A DNA stretch of 27,772 nt, from assembly GCA_910592005.1 (NCBI GenBank), contig CAJVPP010000682.1, positions 1 to 27,772 of the forward strand. The letters run 5' to 3'. The notes under the pieces are model-generated. The model ran no database searches. It saw only the letters and a list, made by a program, of their open reading frames with translations, and had not been told where the DNA came from. Shown piece after piece: positions 19,383-27,772 of the stretch. This DNA comes from Funneliformis mosseae. Taxonomy: Eukaryota; Glomeromycota; Glomeromycetes; Glomerales; Glomeraceae. Position 1 is the first letter of the stretch, and every line of letters starts with the position of its first letter. The position numbers were made by a program, and so were the translations under genes.

Positions 19383-19995
19383 TGAAAATGATAACGAAAT
19401 AGAAGGCATAAATAAACATGAATAAAATACAAAAAAATAGGGATTGGTAAATAATTTATAATATTATAAAAAAGTTTGCATTAAATTCAATAAGATATGC
19501 ACAATTTCTATTTTTAAAATTAAAGATTCTCAAACAATTCCCAAAATATTTAACGAATATTTGTAATCTAAATATTAAATTTTCAAATTATAATAATAGA
19601 TGCAAGATTTCCATTATATAAAGAATAGGTGTTAAAAAATAACTAAAGATTAGGTATTAGAGGAAGTGATACTAGAATAAAAAAAGGTCAAGACTATGTT
19701 AAAATGATTTTTTCTACTAGAAAATCAGCAATATTAAGATAGAATAAATGTGCAAACAATATATGATAAACTTTTAAGGCATATTAAAGTTGAAGAATTA
19801 GAGGAAAAAATATTTTAAAAGTTTACACTATACAAAATTGGAAAATTGAATAAGTTCATATACTTGTGCTTTTAAGTAAAAAGTAACAGAGCATGAATTA
19901 GAAATTAAATTATAAAGAACCCTTTAAATACAGGCTTTTAAATAGCTTAGAAATATTAATAAAATAAAATAAAGACTAAAATTAAAGGTTTTTGT
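19383..19995 (+). pseudogene. Decayed reading frame continuing from the DDE transposase
   Basis: A TTTTTTTAG just upstream could be a 3' splice site. From GAA at 19384 one frame reads ENDNEIEGINKHE, later VCIKFNKICTISIFKI, QTIPKIFNEYL and RINVQTIYDKLLRHIKVEELEEKIF. It remains one frame for about 200 codons if TAA, TAG and TGA are taken as decayed Gln, Arg or Trp codons. Charged and helical, it has no domain I know. It is either the C-terminal part of the preceding transposase or a second protein of the same element. Confidence 0.4.
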
Positions 19996-20469
19996 TACAA
20001 TTTCCATCTTATTAATCCCAAATGATACCTATTGAAAAGTAGTAAATATCACTTGCTTATAAAGTAAACTTCTTAAATAACAAATTTGTCAAACTTGTGG
20101 TTTATATAAAAGAAAATATGTAGAACTATCTAATAGTATCCAGAAAAATTCTTTAATCATGTGATTTTGTGATACATATTTTATTATTAATTGGGTAAAC
20201 AATAATAGTATAATTTTTGATTAATCTTTTTATCACAAAAATATAATATGTCTTGAAAATAAAATTTAAAGATTTGAAAGGTATATGTGCACTTATATTA
20301 AAGTTATTTCTATTTTTTTATATACATTTATGTATTTAACATTGTAAAATTTATTTATAAAAATATTGCTATTTTAAAAGAAATTTTATTATTAATGAGC
20401 TAACTTTATTCTAAAAATATTGTATGTTTATTATGATTTTTTTAGGTTCATAAATTAGTATGGCAATTT
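19996..20469. other. AT-rich intergenic, no gene seen
   Basis: The spacer lies between two dead elements that face each other. Nothing is recognised on either strand. Confidence 0.4.
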
Positions 20470-22400
20470 TAATATATTTTTATATCAGTATATAATTTAT
20501 AAACACCTCTAAACTATTTTCTATTGCTTTAACCCATTTATAATTATCTAAATTTCTTTGTTTATAAATTATTTCTAATGTATCATATAATCATTCCTCA
20601 TATTTATCAAATATTTGATTAATTCATCTATATGTAAACTTTTATTATCTTCAATATTTGTAACATCTTGTAAAATACCTATTATTAAAAAAAATATCAA
20701 TAAATGTATAAATATATTAATATAAATATATTATTAACATTAATAATTATATATCTTTTTGTTTTCTAATATATTATTTAATTCATTTGTATTTTCCTTA
20801 ATATTGAAATTTATAAAAGGATGTTTTTCTTATCGACAAATATTGTAAAATGATTCTGATTAACTGTGTTGCTTGACAAAATGTTTACAAATAAAAAATC
20901 TATTACAAGCAAATGATAAACATTTACAAATCCATCTTGTAGTATCAGTTAAATAAGAATAATTAATTTTTGCTTTTTCAAGTCTTTTCATTCTTTTTTA
21001 AAATCTTTTTTCTAAGATACATATTCTCTTTCATTTAAATATTTTTGATATTATTTCTGATGATGAGAAATTAGATAACTAATAATTATATAAATAAAAA
21101 GATTAATTTATGGTTAAAAAAATATTGGTAAAAAATCATGCTTGATAACTTTTCAATAAGATTCTATCAACATAGTTATGCGAAAAATACAAATTTGATC
21201 TTTAATAGCAGTATGACTCTATAAAATTTACATTTTTTTAATACCAATTTATTCAAAGAAATGCTCAAACATATCATAAATCATATTTAATATAAAATTC
21301 ATAAATTTCTTAAACTGATAATCTCCAAATGTTTTCTTTTGATAAAAATTCTTTAGTACAATTAGGAATAAGAAGATAGCAATGCATATGCTTTTCTAAT
21401 AAATTAATAATTTTAGGCTTAAGGTCTTTTGAACAAAAAATAAAATTTTTTTCTTTTTTTTGATTAGGTATTAGATAAAATTTCAATATTTATAAAATGA
21501 AATATTTCATATGCATTATAAGAACTATAAGTTGTAATTTTAGAAAAATTATTATTTGAAAGTTTCTTTTTTAATGCTTTCTTAATGTACCACCATAAGC
21601 ATAATTGTATTATTTCATATTGATTGAGCAGCTATAATTTAAAAAAAGTCTTTATTGGTTAAAAAAAATTGTAAATATTTTAATCCTTTATTTTTTAATT
21701 GATTAAAAAATTCTGTAAGGATATCTATTCGTATACTATTATTTTTTTATACTATTCAATAAAAGATAGGCTAATGCAAAACTAGCATCATCTGATTGTT
21801 TAATTAAAATTCAAATTCTAAAGTATTTGTTTTATCTAAAATAAAGAAAAATTAAAATAAATAAAATTAAAATTTTTTTACTTACATGTTGCATCTATAA
21901 TAATTTTCTTATTCTTTGAAAAAAGTTCAAAGAATGGTATTATAAATCTCAAGTAATTTATTTCACCTTTGATATTCATTAAAATTATTTCATAGTTATA
22001 TTCTTCAAGTAATAGTTTTGCCGATTTAATTAATTTGTATTATGAATATACTCCTGTTTAATAAAATTAGTCTATCATGCATAAACCTGTTTTTGAGTTA
22101 AATCGGGATTTTCTTGTTTAAGTTTTCAAAATATATCTTTAGGTATAAAATTAATATATTATTTTATTTTTTTTTTAATTGCATCATTAACAATATATCT
22201 TTCTAGACATTTATATAATATATCATGTTTAAGATGAATAGTTACAAGAGAAATATTCATATTAATTGATATAGTTATACTTCAAATATAATCAAATCAT
22301 TTTATATATTTATAATCTCTTTGTTTATTTAAATCTTCATGTTTACGAGATTTTTTTGCCAAACATTGATATTGAAAACAATAATACTATAAGTATAAAT
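20470..22400 (-). pseudogene. MULE transposase with SWIM zinc finger, decayed
   Basis: Read on the minus strand from 22400. An N-terminal region (KKSRKHEDLNKQRD ... ERYIVNDAIKKKI, DLTQKQVYA) precedes the MULE catalytic core. The first Asp is in IIIDAT at 21893, FALAYLLLNS follows, the second Asp is in FLTNKDF at 21649, and TMLIESY has the Glu at 21162 followed by TGA (21153) where Trp is expected. A SWIM finger CKCLSFACNRFFICKH (C-x-C-x12-C-x-H) lies at 20881-20928. The C-terminal tail (LHIDELIKYLINMRND ... NYKWVKAIENSLEVF) ends near 20490. A 50-nt intron (21836-21885) splits the DATYKTN motif exactly. The enzyme would have moved Mutator-like elements. Many stops and shifts make it inactive. 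Confidence 0.8.
21836..21885 (-). other. Intron in the MULE transposase
   Basis: On the minus strand the 50-nt stretch reads GTAAGT ... TTTTAG. Its removal joins GCAACAT to ATAAAACAAAT, giving Ala-Thr-Tyr-Lys-Thr-Asn, the conserved residues after the first catalytic Asp. That is strong evidence that the splice sites were once real. Confidence 0.75.
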
Positions 22401-22467
22401 TTTATTGGATTATTTTATTGAATAATATTCTTTATAACTATACATATACAATACAATAAATATAGTA

Positions 22468-22655
22468 CAATCAAACCTCTATATAATCACCTTATATACA
22501 GTCACACCTCCTTATAAGCACTCATTTTTATAAAATGGATTTTAATATTATTAAAATACTTCTATATAATCACAAATCAGTAATAGTCACTATCACATTA
22601 TGTTTATAACATACATATCATTTTTATTAGTAACTCATCTTCTTTATAATCACAA
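22468..22655 (+). repeat. Left terminal region of Tigger element 2
   Basis: A TA at 22466-22467 is followed by CAATCAAACCTCTATATAAT, a Tigger-type end with one G-to-A change from CAGT. Four related iterations of CTTCTATATAATCAC lie at about 22477-22490, 22505-22520, 22559-22573 and 22639-22653 and are likely transposase-binding sites. The transposase remnant follows on the same strand. No right terminal repeat is found. Confidence 0.6.
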
Positions 22656-23034
22656 AATTTCTGATTGACTTACATTAAATAAATTTAATTGATTATTTTT
22701 TTTGTAACACATAAAAAAATATAACAAGTAAAAATGTAAAATGTAAAATATGTAAAAATATAATGCATTTCAGTAAAAGCTTAGAAAATAAAATAATAAT
22801 TTGTAACACTTGGAAAATAAAGCAATCCTCTTGAATTTTTAAAATTTTACACAGTTTTTGCATTTGTTTCATGATAGTAGTTTTTCCATATTAATTAATA
22901 GTTATAATATTTGTTATCGTAGCTTTATCACTAAAAGCTTTTCCCCTTTCAAAGCAATTCTCAAATAATCTTATTTTTTTATCTTTTTTATAATACCTCC
23001 TGACAGACCCGACAGATCCAAATAGTACTATTTA
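22656..23034. other. 5' untranslated part of Tigger 2, no gene seen
   Basis: This is AT-rich leader between the terminal repeats and the transposase frame. It shows no independent feature. Confidence 0.4.
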
Positions 23035-23553
23035 GCCATAAATATTGATCTCAAAAAACAAATTTGTGAATGGTCACAAAATAATAAAATAACACATTCA
23101 AAAATTGCAGATTATTTCAATAAAAAAGACTCAACTTTAAATATTAAACACAGCACTGTATCAAAAATATTGAAAAAAAGTAAAAAATGGATCTCTGTGA
23201 TAAAAGAAGGTTTCAAGAAAATTTTTAGATATAAAGGAGTCAAATTTTTAGAACTTGATCATGCTATGAATTTGTGAATAGAAAATGTAATGGCAAATGA
23301 GATCATTCTAACAGATTTATTAATAAAAGAAAAGGCAAGATTTTTTGCCAATGCACTCAATATACAAGAAAATGAGTGTATCTTTTCTAATGATTAGTTA
23401 TATAAATTCAAAAAATATAATAATGTTTGTAAATATCATATGCATAAAGAATCAGAAAGTGTATCATTAGTATCACTTCTAAAAGAACAAGCAAGGTTGC
23501 AATTAATTTTAGGCTAATATACTCTTAATAGAATTTACAAGATTGATGAAACT

Positions 23554-23635
23554 ATAAGTTTATTTTATTTTATTTACATATTATTTTATTTACATTATTA
23601 TTTTCTAAACTAATATATAATTTATTATTACAAAG
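23554..23635 (+). other. Intron of Tigger 2 with decayed 5' splice site
   Basis: The 82-nt stretch lies exactly between Asp-Glu-Thr and Gly-Leu-Phe-Tyr-Gln-Met, which are contiguous in the family. It ends in AAAG and begins ATAAGT, which is one G-to-A change from GTAAGT. Confidence 0.6.
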
Positions 23636-23654
23636 GGTCTTTTTTATCAGATGT

Positions 23655-24499
23655 AATGCTCTGAACGGTTCTGTTCTGTTCAGATTATAAAGCCTAAAAA
23701 TGCTAATCTAAAACTGAACTGAATTGTAAACTGGTAAAAATCTAAACTAAACTGAAAATTTCGGATTATTTGGAATGATTCTTTTATCGTTCTTTTAGAA
23801 TAATAATTTCAATCATTCTAAATGAACGATTTTTTTATCGTTCGATTAGAACGATAATTTAATCGTTCTAATCGAACAATTCTTTTATTGTTCATTTAAA
23901 ATGATAATTTGATTGTTCTAATCGAACAATTTTCTTATCGTTCATTTAAAACAATAACTTCAATTATTCTAAATGAACGATTTTCTTATCATTCATTTGG
24001 AACGATAACTTCAATCATTTCAAATGAATGATTTTCTTATCATTCGTTTAGAACGATAATTTTATTGTTCTAATTAAATGATTTTTTATCATTCGTTTGG
24101 AATGATAACTTCAATCGTTCTAAATGAACAATTTTCTTATCATTTATTTGGAATGATAATTTTATCATTCCAATCGAACGATAACTTCAATCGTTCTAAA
24201 TGAACAATTTTTTATCATTTGTTTAGAATGATAATTTCATCGTTTCAATTGAACGATTCTTTTATCGTTCGTTTGGAATGATCCTTTTATCATTCATTTG
24301 TAATGATAATTTGATCATTCCAAATGAACGATTCTTTTATCGTTCGTTTGAAATGATAATTTTATTGTTTCAAATGATCTGAAATTTTGGATTAATCCGA
24401 AATTTTCAATTTAGTTTGGTTCAGATTAGATTTATAATCTGAAAAAAATTTGAATTGAACTGAAAATTTTCAGATTAATCTGAACCGTTTAGAGCTTTA
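23655..24499. mobile_element. 845-bp foldback MITE inserted in Tigger 2
   Basis: The ends are inverted: AATGCTCTGAACGGTTC on the left, and the right end read backwards is TAAAGCTCTAAACGGTTC. Flanking 9-bp copies are ATCAGATGT (23646-23654) and ATTAGATGT (24500-24508), differing by one C-to-T. Collapsing them rejoins the Tigger frame as Gly-Leu-Phe-Tyr-Gln-Met-Phe-Pro-Asn with no shift. The 9-bp duplication fits a MULE-driven element, and a MULE remnant lies nearby, though no direct link is shown. The arms (23658-23770, 24370-24496) are AACTGAA/TTCAGATT-rich and the centre is a palindromic array. It has no coding capacity. Confidence 0.8.
23774..24375. repeat. 51-bp tandem array of paired hairpins
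   Basis: About 11 units of roughly 50-51 bp start near 23774, 23824, 23874, 23924, 23975, 24026, 24076, 24126, 24202, 24251 and 24325. Each has a hairpin of the type GAACGATTCTTTTATCGTTC and a second of the type GAACGATAATTT-x-ATCGTTC. Base changes are mainly CG to CA or TG on one arm at a time, so many stems are now imperfect. The array forms the core of the foldback MITE. Confidence 0.8.
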
Positions 24500-24929
24500 A
24501 TTAGATGTTTCCTAACTAAACACTTTTTACTAAACCTATTCCTGACTAAAAAAAAGATAAGTCAAAAATCACTGTACTTCTTGGCTCTAATACAACAGGA
24601 ACAGATAAACTCAAATTATGAGTAATTGGTAATTCTAAGCATCCAAGATCACTTTTGAAAGTTAATTTAAAATACCTTTTGGTTTACTATCATAGAAATC
24701 TGAAGGCATAGATGAATTCTTCAGTTTTTGAAGAGGTGTTTCATAAAATAGACAATTATTTTAGAATACAAAATAAAAAAATTTTGCTCCTAATTGATAA
24801 TGCTCTATTATATTTCAATCTATATAGTTCATTAACTTTAGAAATTGAATAAAATAATCAAGATAAAGACGGTGATGATGAAGTTAGATTTGCAGAAAGT
24901 AGTTTGAGTGACAGTCATATTAAAAGATC

Positions 24930-25017
24930 AAGAGGTTATAGCAAAGAATCAAGAGGTCATGGTAGAGGATCAAGAGGTCATAGTGAAGAATCAAGAGATC
25001 ATAGTAAAGGATTAAAA
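24930..25017 (+). repeat. 21-bp tandem repeat encoding SRGHSEE units in Tigger 2
   Basis: Four units of 21 bp (TCAAGAGGTCATAGTGAAGA-type) encode SRGYSKE, SRGHGRG, SRGHSEE and SRDHSKG. They are in the same frame as the catalytic LLLIDNA motif, with one TAA at 24850 between. They therefore appear to belong to a low-complexity, RG-rich insertion in the catalytic domain. Confidence 0.6.
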
Positions 25018-26251
25018 AGTCATATGTTTCCAAAGTGAAACAGTGGTATATACAGTGAAAAATATTTATCACTGATCGGCTGTAAAATTAGAAAATCCTT
25101 TTTCTTCATGAATTTACCCAGAATTTGATTCAGATCAGAAGAAATCTGAAACTTGTTATCAATTCAGATTTATTTTACTATCTATTGTATAATGCCTAAA
25201 ATAAGCAATGCATTAAATTAATTGTGATATATTTTATAGGGTCAAAATATGACAAATGTAATAATTCAAACCATCTTACATTATTTTGCTTTACAAATTA
25301 TTTTTGTGAAGCATCTGAATTATAGCGTCTCCATTCTAACGCATTTCTAAGATGCTTAATTGGATTTCGCATAATGAATCAATTATCAATATTATCCATT
25401 TCAGCAAAATTATACTAATGATTTTTATAGTTTACTTTCTTTTTGCATCTGTAACATGATACTAAGACTCAAAAATGTCCACATATTTTTTTAGTGACCA
25501 GTACATCACATGAAACAAGAATTAAAGCTGCACAAATGTTTTTTCCTTCAGAATATTTATATGTTTTATCTATTATAAATCCATTCTAAAGTGATTCTAA
25601 TTCATCTATAATCAGCGCTAAATAGTGATTATTTTATGTAAACTGACTTCACTTGGTCTGGGTAAAAGACCAAAAGTCAGTAAATTTTCATGTTTAAATC
25701 AGATATCATAGGGCAAATTGCATATAACAGCATATATTACTCCAATGCTATAAATAGTACTACTATATGACTGGAGCCAGTTAAGATTTAGCATTAATTC
25801 AAGATGAGAATTGGTCACTTTATTTTGAAAAAAAATTTGCTGAATCTTCTTGTGAAGATTCTTTTAATATTTGCAAACTTCACCATCATATATATCAGTC
25901 ATAATGTTATTAAAATACTGACGATTTGTCTATTGTCTCAGGCTAATTTTAAAATTAGGCCAACAATACATAGAATTGAGTTGTTGTCAAATTCTAAAAC
26001 AGAAAGATAAAATTAGATAGAATTAAAGTTTGATTTGTTGATACGATTTTTGAGATAATAGAATATTGCAAAATCATGTTTTGCGAATTGATGAATTGAA
26101 AAATTCTACATGCTGATATTTTATTACAATCGACATATTATTCTGTTAAAAATTTACTACTTCCTGCTTTTGATACAGCTTATGACATTTGGAACAAGAA
26201 ACAAAATGGTGAAATCGGTTATTTAATCCAAATGCTTTTTTTATTAAGTAT
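25018..26251 (-). pseudogene. CACTA-type Tnp2 transposase, core part, decayed
   Basis: Read on the minus strand from 26251. It resumes as LIKKAFGLNNRFHHFVSCSK (next residues CHKLY), then KYQHVEFFNSS, NRQYFNNIMTDIYDGEV (25880-25935), NSHLELMLNLNWLQSY, STIYSIGVIYAVICNLP, FGLLPRPSEVSLHKI and NLMHCLF (where the family has DPMHCLFLG, about 25190-25215). GFSNFTADQ follows near 25090, then TVYTTVSLWKHMT ending at about 25020. This is the order of the Tnp2 transposase family of CACTA/EnSpm elements. The N-terminal part lies beyond a solo LTR at 26849 and up. The C-terminus is missing where the sequence meets Tigger 2. Frequent stops and shifts show it is dead. Confidence 0.8.
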
Positions 26252-26843
26252 TATTAATGTGCAATCCTTACAAATTGCGACAGTTAGACGGGGTGTCTAA
26301 GTGGTAATTCTTTTAAGTTTACATAGCGACTTAATTCAGTTTCTCTCAAGATTTATAATTTATATGGTAGTGTATTCACGATAAGACTAGAAGCAAGGCA
26401 ACTCAATCGATTTAGTGGTATAATAATATATTTATTGACGATAAGTAATAAAAGGAAAGATAATAATAATATATATAATAAGAAAATAAGAAAGAAATAA
26501 AAGAAATCAAAGAGTTAAAGTACTAAGTGAGATGTTAGGCAAGGCGCCCTTACAAGAATTACTAGATGTGTATCTGAAAATAAAATTAAAGGAAAACTAA
26601 AAGTGAACTAAAAGCGAATTACTGTTTACATGATTTTATGGCTTTCTATTTATATTAAATTAATACATAGATGGATATAACAAATAAATCAAATATATCT
26701 AATATGTCTGATATGTCAAAGATATCAATTATATCAAATATGTTCGGTATATCAAATATATCAAATATATCTAATATATCCGATATGTCTAACATTTAGA
26801 TCTGCAATATTCTGCGTCACATTTGTTAATCCAATTCTGTTAC
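26252..26843 (-). mobile_element. 592-bp solo LTR inserted in the Tnp2 gene
   Basis: On the minus strand the insert runs from GTAACAGAATTGG to CACATTAATA and is flanked by 5-bp copies ATACT (plus-strand AGTAT at 26247-26251 and 26844-26848). Removing it with one copy joins Pro-Asn-Ser-Ile-Tyr to Leu-Ile-Lys-Lys-Ala-Phe-Gly in frame, as expected in Tnp2. In minus orientation it has a TATAAATAG box (about 26646-26656) and an AATAAA signal (26431-26436) in LTR order. There is no internal retrotransposon sequence, so it is a solo LTR. With a 4-bp duplication the 5' end would be TGTAAC. The 3' end is not the usual CA, so the family is uncertain. Confidence 0.7.
26686..26793. repeat. 9-bp minisatellite inside the solo LTR
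   Basis: Twelve contiguous 9-bp units of the type ATATCAAAT, ATATCTAAT or ATGTCTGAT run without indels. They lie upstream of the LTR's TATA box in minus orientation and so occupy its promoter region. Confidence 0.75.
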
Positions 26844-26848
26844 AGTAT

Positions 26849-27650
26849 ATTGAATTTGGAAAATTTCTAAATTTGTCACCTTCGATTTCTGTCAGAACCA
26901 ATTTCATAAATTTTATTAATGCCTCAGTTGCAGACTCTATAATATTAAATCTTATCTAAAATGATATGATCCAAAGTAAAATTCACAAAAATCGATTATC
27001 AATTGATTCTGTATTTGGTGAATTTTAAAATTACTCATAATCTAGTGATGCATAATTTTTAAAAGTTTCAAAATCATCCTCTATAGAAATATCATCATCT
27101 TCAGATTCACTTGTAATATAATTTTCTTTAGTGATAAATTCTAAAGATTCTGAATGTTGATCAGCTTCTGTTTTAGGATCATCAGAAGAATTTATGCCAG
27201 ATTTTAGATGATTTGTATATTTTCTTACACATCTCTAAGGTAAAAAAGTAGAATCAAAATCCTCTTGATATCCATCATCAGATTCATATTCAATGATTTC
27301 TATAATTAGTTCAATCAAAGTCGATATTAACGATTCTTCCATTTTGTCTGTATTCTGAATTGATGAAAAGTATCTAAAATAGAACTTTATGAATCTTAAT
27401 ATCTAACTCTAGTATTATGAGAAGTTGATGGTCTAGAAGTAGATATATTTTCTTTATCAGTTAAATCACCAATTGACCTACTTGTTTTTCTATGAGAAGG
27501 TATATTTGAAAATTAAAAGTAGAAATATTGTCTTCATGGATTAATTTAGGAATTGATCTATTTTTTCTACGAGAAGATGTATTAGAAGATTGACTAGATG
27601 ATAAATCATCATTATCGCCACATTATTTTGAAATTATCCTTTATCAGCTC
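26849..27650 (-). pseudogene. CACTA-type Tnp2 transposase, N-terminal part
   Basis: On the minus strand the segment next to the LTR reads IESATEALIKFMKLVLTEIE then KFRNFPNSIY. This is the part just before the zinc-binding LNNRFHHFVSCSKCHKLY block that resumes beyond the LTR. Upstream is an acidic region (SESEDDDISIEDDFETF, about 27060-27120) and a Ser/Arg-rich start with two related units: SSRRKNRSIPKLIHEDNIST near 27518-27577 and SHRKTSRSIGDLTDKENIST near 27436-27501. The core assignment is firm, the N-terminal acidic part less so. Stops occur at 27016 and 27236 among others. The start codon is not identified. Confidence 0.65.
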
Positions 27651-27772
27651 ATTTTTATTTTATAATTGAGAAATTAAGAGGAAAATTAAAATTCAAAATG
27701 GAGTTATTTTTGAGGATGATTTTAGTTGAATTTTATATTTTTTTAAAAAAATGTAGTAGTTTTGCAAATATT
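27651..27772. other. Window end, AT-rich, no gene assigned
   Basis: This could include the 5' region of the Tnp2 gene on the minus strand. Nothing is specific enough to call. Confidence 0.3.

Larger units (their letters stand above)
23035..25020 (+). pseudogene. Tigger/pogo (CENP-B-like) transposase 2, split by a foldback MITE
   Basis: The frame from about 23044 gives IDLKKQICEWSQ ... HSTVSKILKKSKKW (CENP-B-type HTH), then a Tc5-type domain (KEKARFFANALNI, FSND-stop-LYKFKKY). The two stops at 23277 and 23396 sit at expected Trp codons. The catalytic part has IDET (Asp 23545), then an intron 23554-23635 whose 5' site is ATAAGT in place of GTAAGT. Splicing joins DET to GLFYQM. After the MITE at 23655-24499 the frame resumes (FPN ... 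TLFTKPIP), then KITVLLGSNTTGTDKL and LLLIDNA (second Asp 24796). An in-frame acidic and SRGHSEE-repeat insertion follows. The gene ends at about 25020, joined to an oppositely oriented Tnp2 gene, so the C-terminal catalytic Asp region is missing. Confidence 0.8.

Noticed and set aside
19383..19995. Use of TAA/TAG as glutamine (alternative genetic code) to explain the stop-rich but protein-like frames
   Set aside because: The intact LRR gene uses CAA for Gln many times and ends at TAG. In Tigger 1, CAA and CAG Gln codons are kept, while stops fall at Arg and Trp positions. Mutational decay explains the pattern better.
23774..24375. CRISPR-like repeat array
   Set aside because: The repeats are palindromic throughout with no unique spacers, lie inside a foldback element with target duplications, and the genome appears eukaryotic.
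25804..26010. Plus-strand 68-codon frame
   Set aside because: The minus strand of the same stretch reads as Tnp2 transposase (TDIYDGEV block), so this frame is a shadow.

Overview
The window looks like part of a very AT-rich fungal genome, most likely an arbuscular mycorrhizal fungus (Glomeromycotina). The reasons are the base composition, short GT-AG introns of 50-80 nt inside decayed transposases, and the mix of Tigger/pogo, Helitron, MULE-SWIM, CACTA-Tnp2 and IS607/Fanzor-like remnants, which I recognise as typical of those genomes. The assignment is an inference; no rRNA, tRNA or housekeeping gene is present to confirm it.

Left part (1 to about 8500). This holds foldback or MITE-like inverted repeats (about 420-575, 832-1773, 3500-3943, 6512-6921) and a duplicated gene family. 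The family encodes a charged coiled coil followed by 20-residue leucine-rich repeats with an LPxLPxSL core, a repeat class best known from bacteria and giant viruses. Copy 1 (2682 to about 3500) is broken by two one-base deletions and has about 5 repeats. Copy 2 (7076-8404) is intact at 442 aa, with 14 repeats in exact 60-bp register. It is the only gene in the window that looks alive.

Middle (about 8600 to 15570). A eukaryotic IS607-type element begins about 200 bp after the intact LRR gene. The MerR-like helix-turn-helix of its TnpA recombinase is at 8617-8757. The TnpA C-terminus is 5.4 kb away (14177-14390), followed at once by a decayed TnpB/Fanzor2-type RNA-guided nuclease (to about 15570). 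Between the two TnpA pieces sits a nested block: a Tigger transposon (from 8763) joined to a 5'-truncated Helitron (about 10395-13770).

Right part (15570-27772). This is a transposon graveyard. It contains an unclassified DDE element (about 17345-19995), a MULE transposase with SWIM zinc finger on the minus strand (20470-22400), a second Tigger (22468-25020) interrupted by an 845-bp foldback MITE packed with hairpins, and a CACTA Tnp2 gene on the minus strand (25018-27650) interrupted by a 592-bp solo LTR. For both insertions, removing the insert plus one target duplication restores the host reading frame.

Across all dead elements the stops and lost catalytic residues are largely explained by C-to-T or G-to-A changes: Trp to stop, Gln or Arg to stop, the Helitron His-x-His to Tyr-x-Tyr, and Walker-A glycines to Ser or Asp. 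This fits methylation-driven or RIP-like mutation. The intact LRR gene does not show it.
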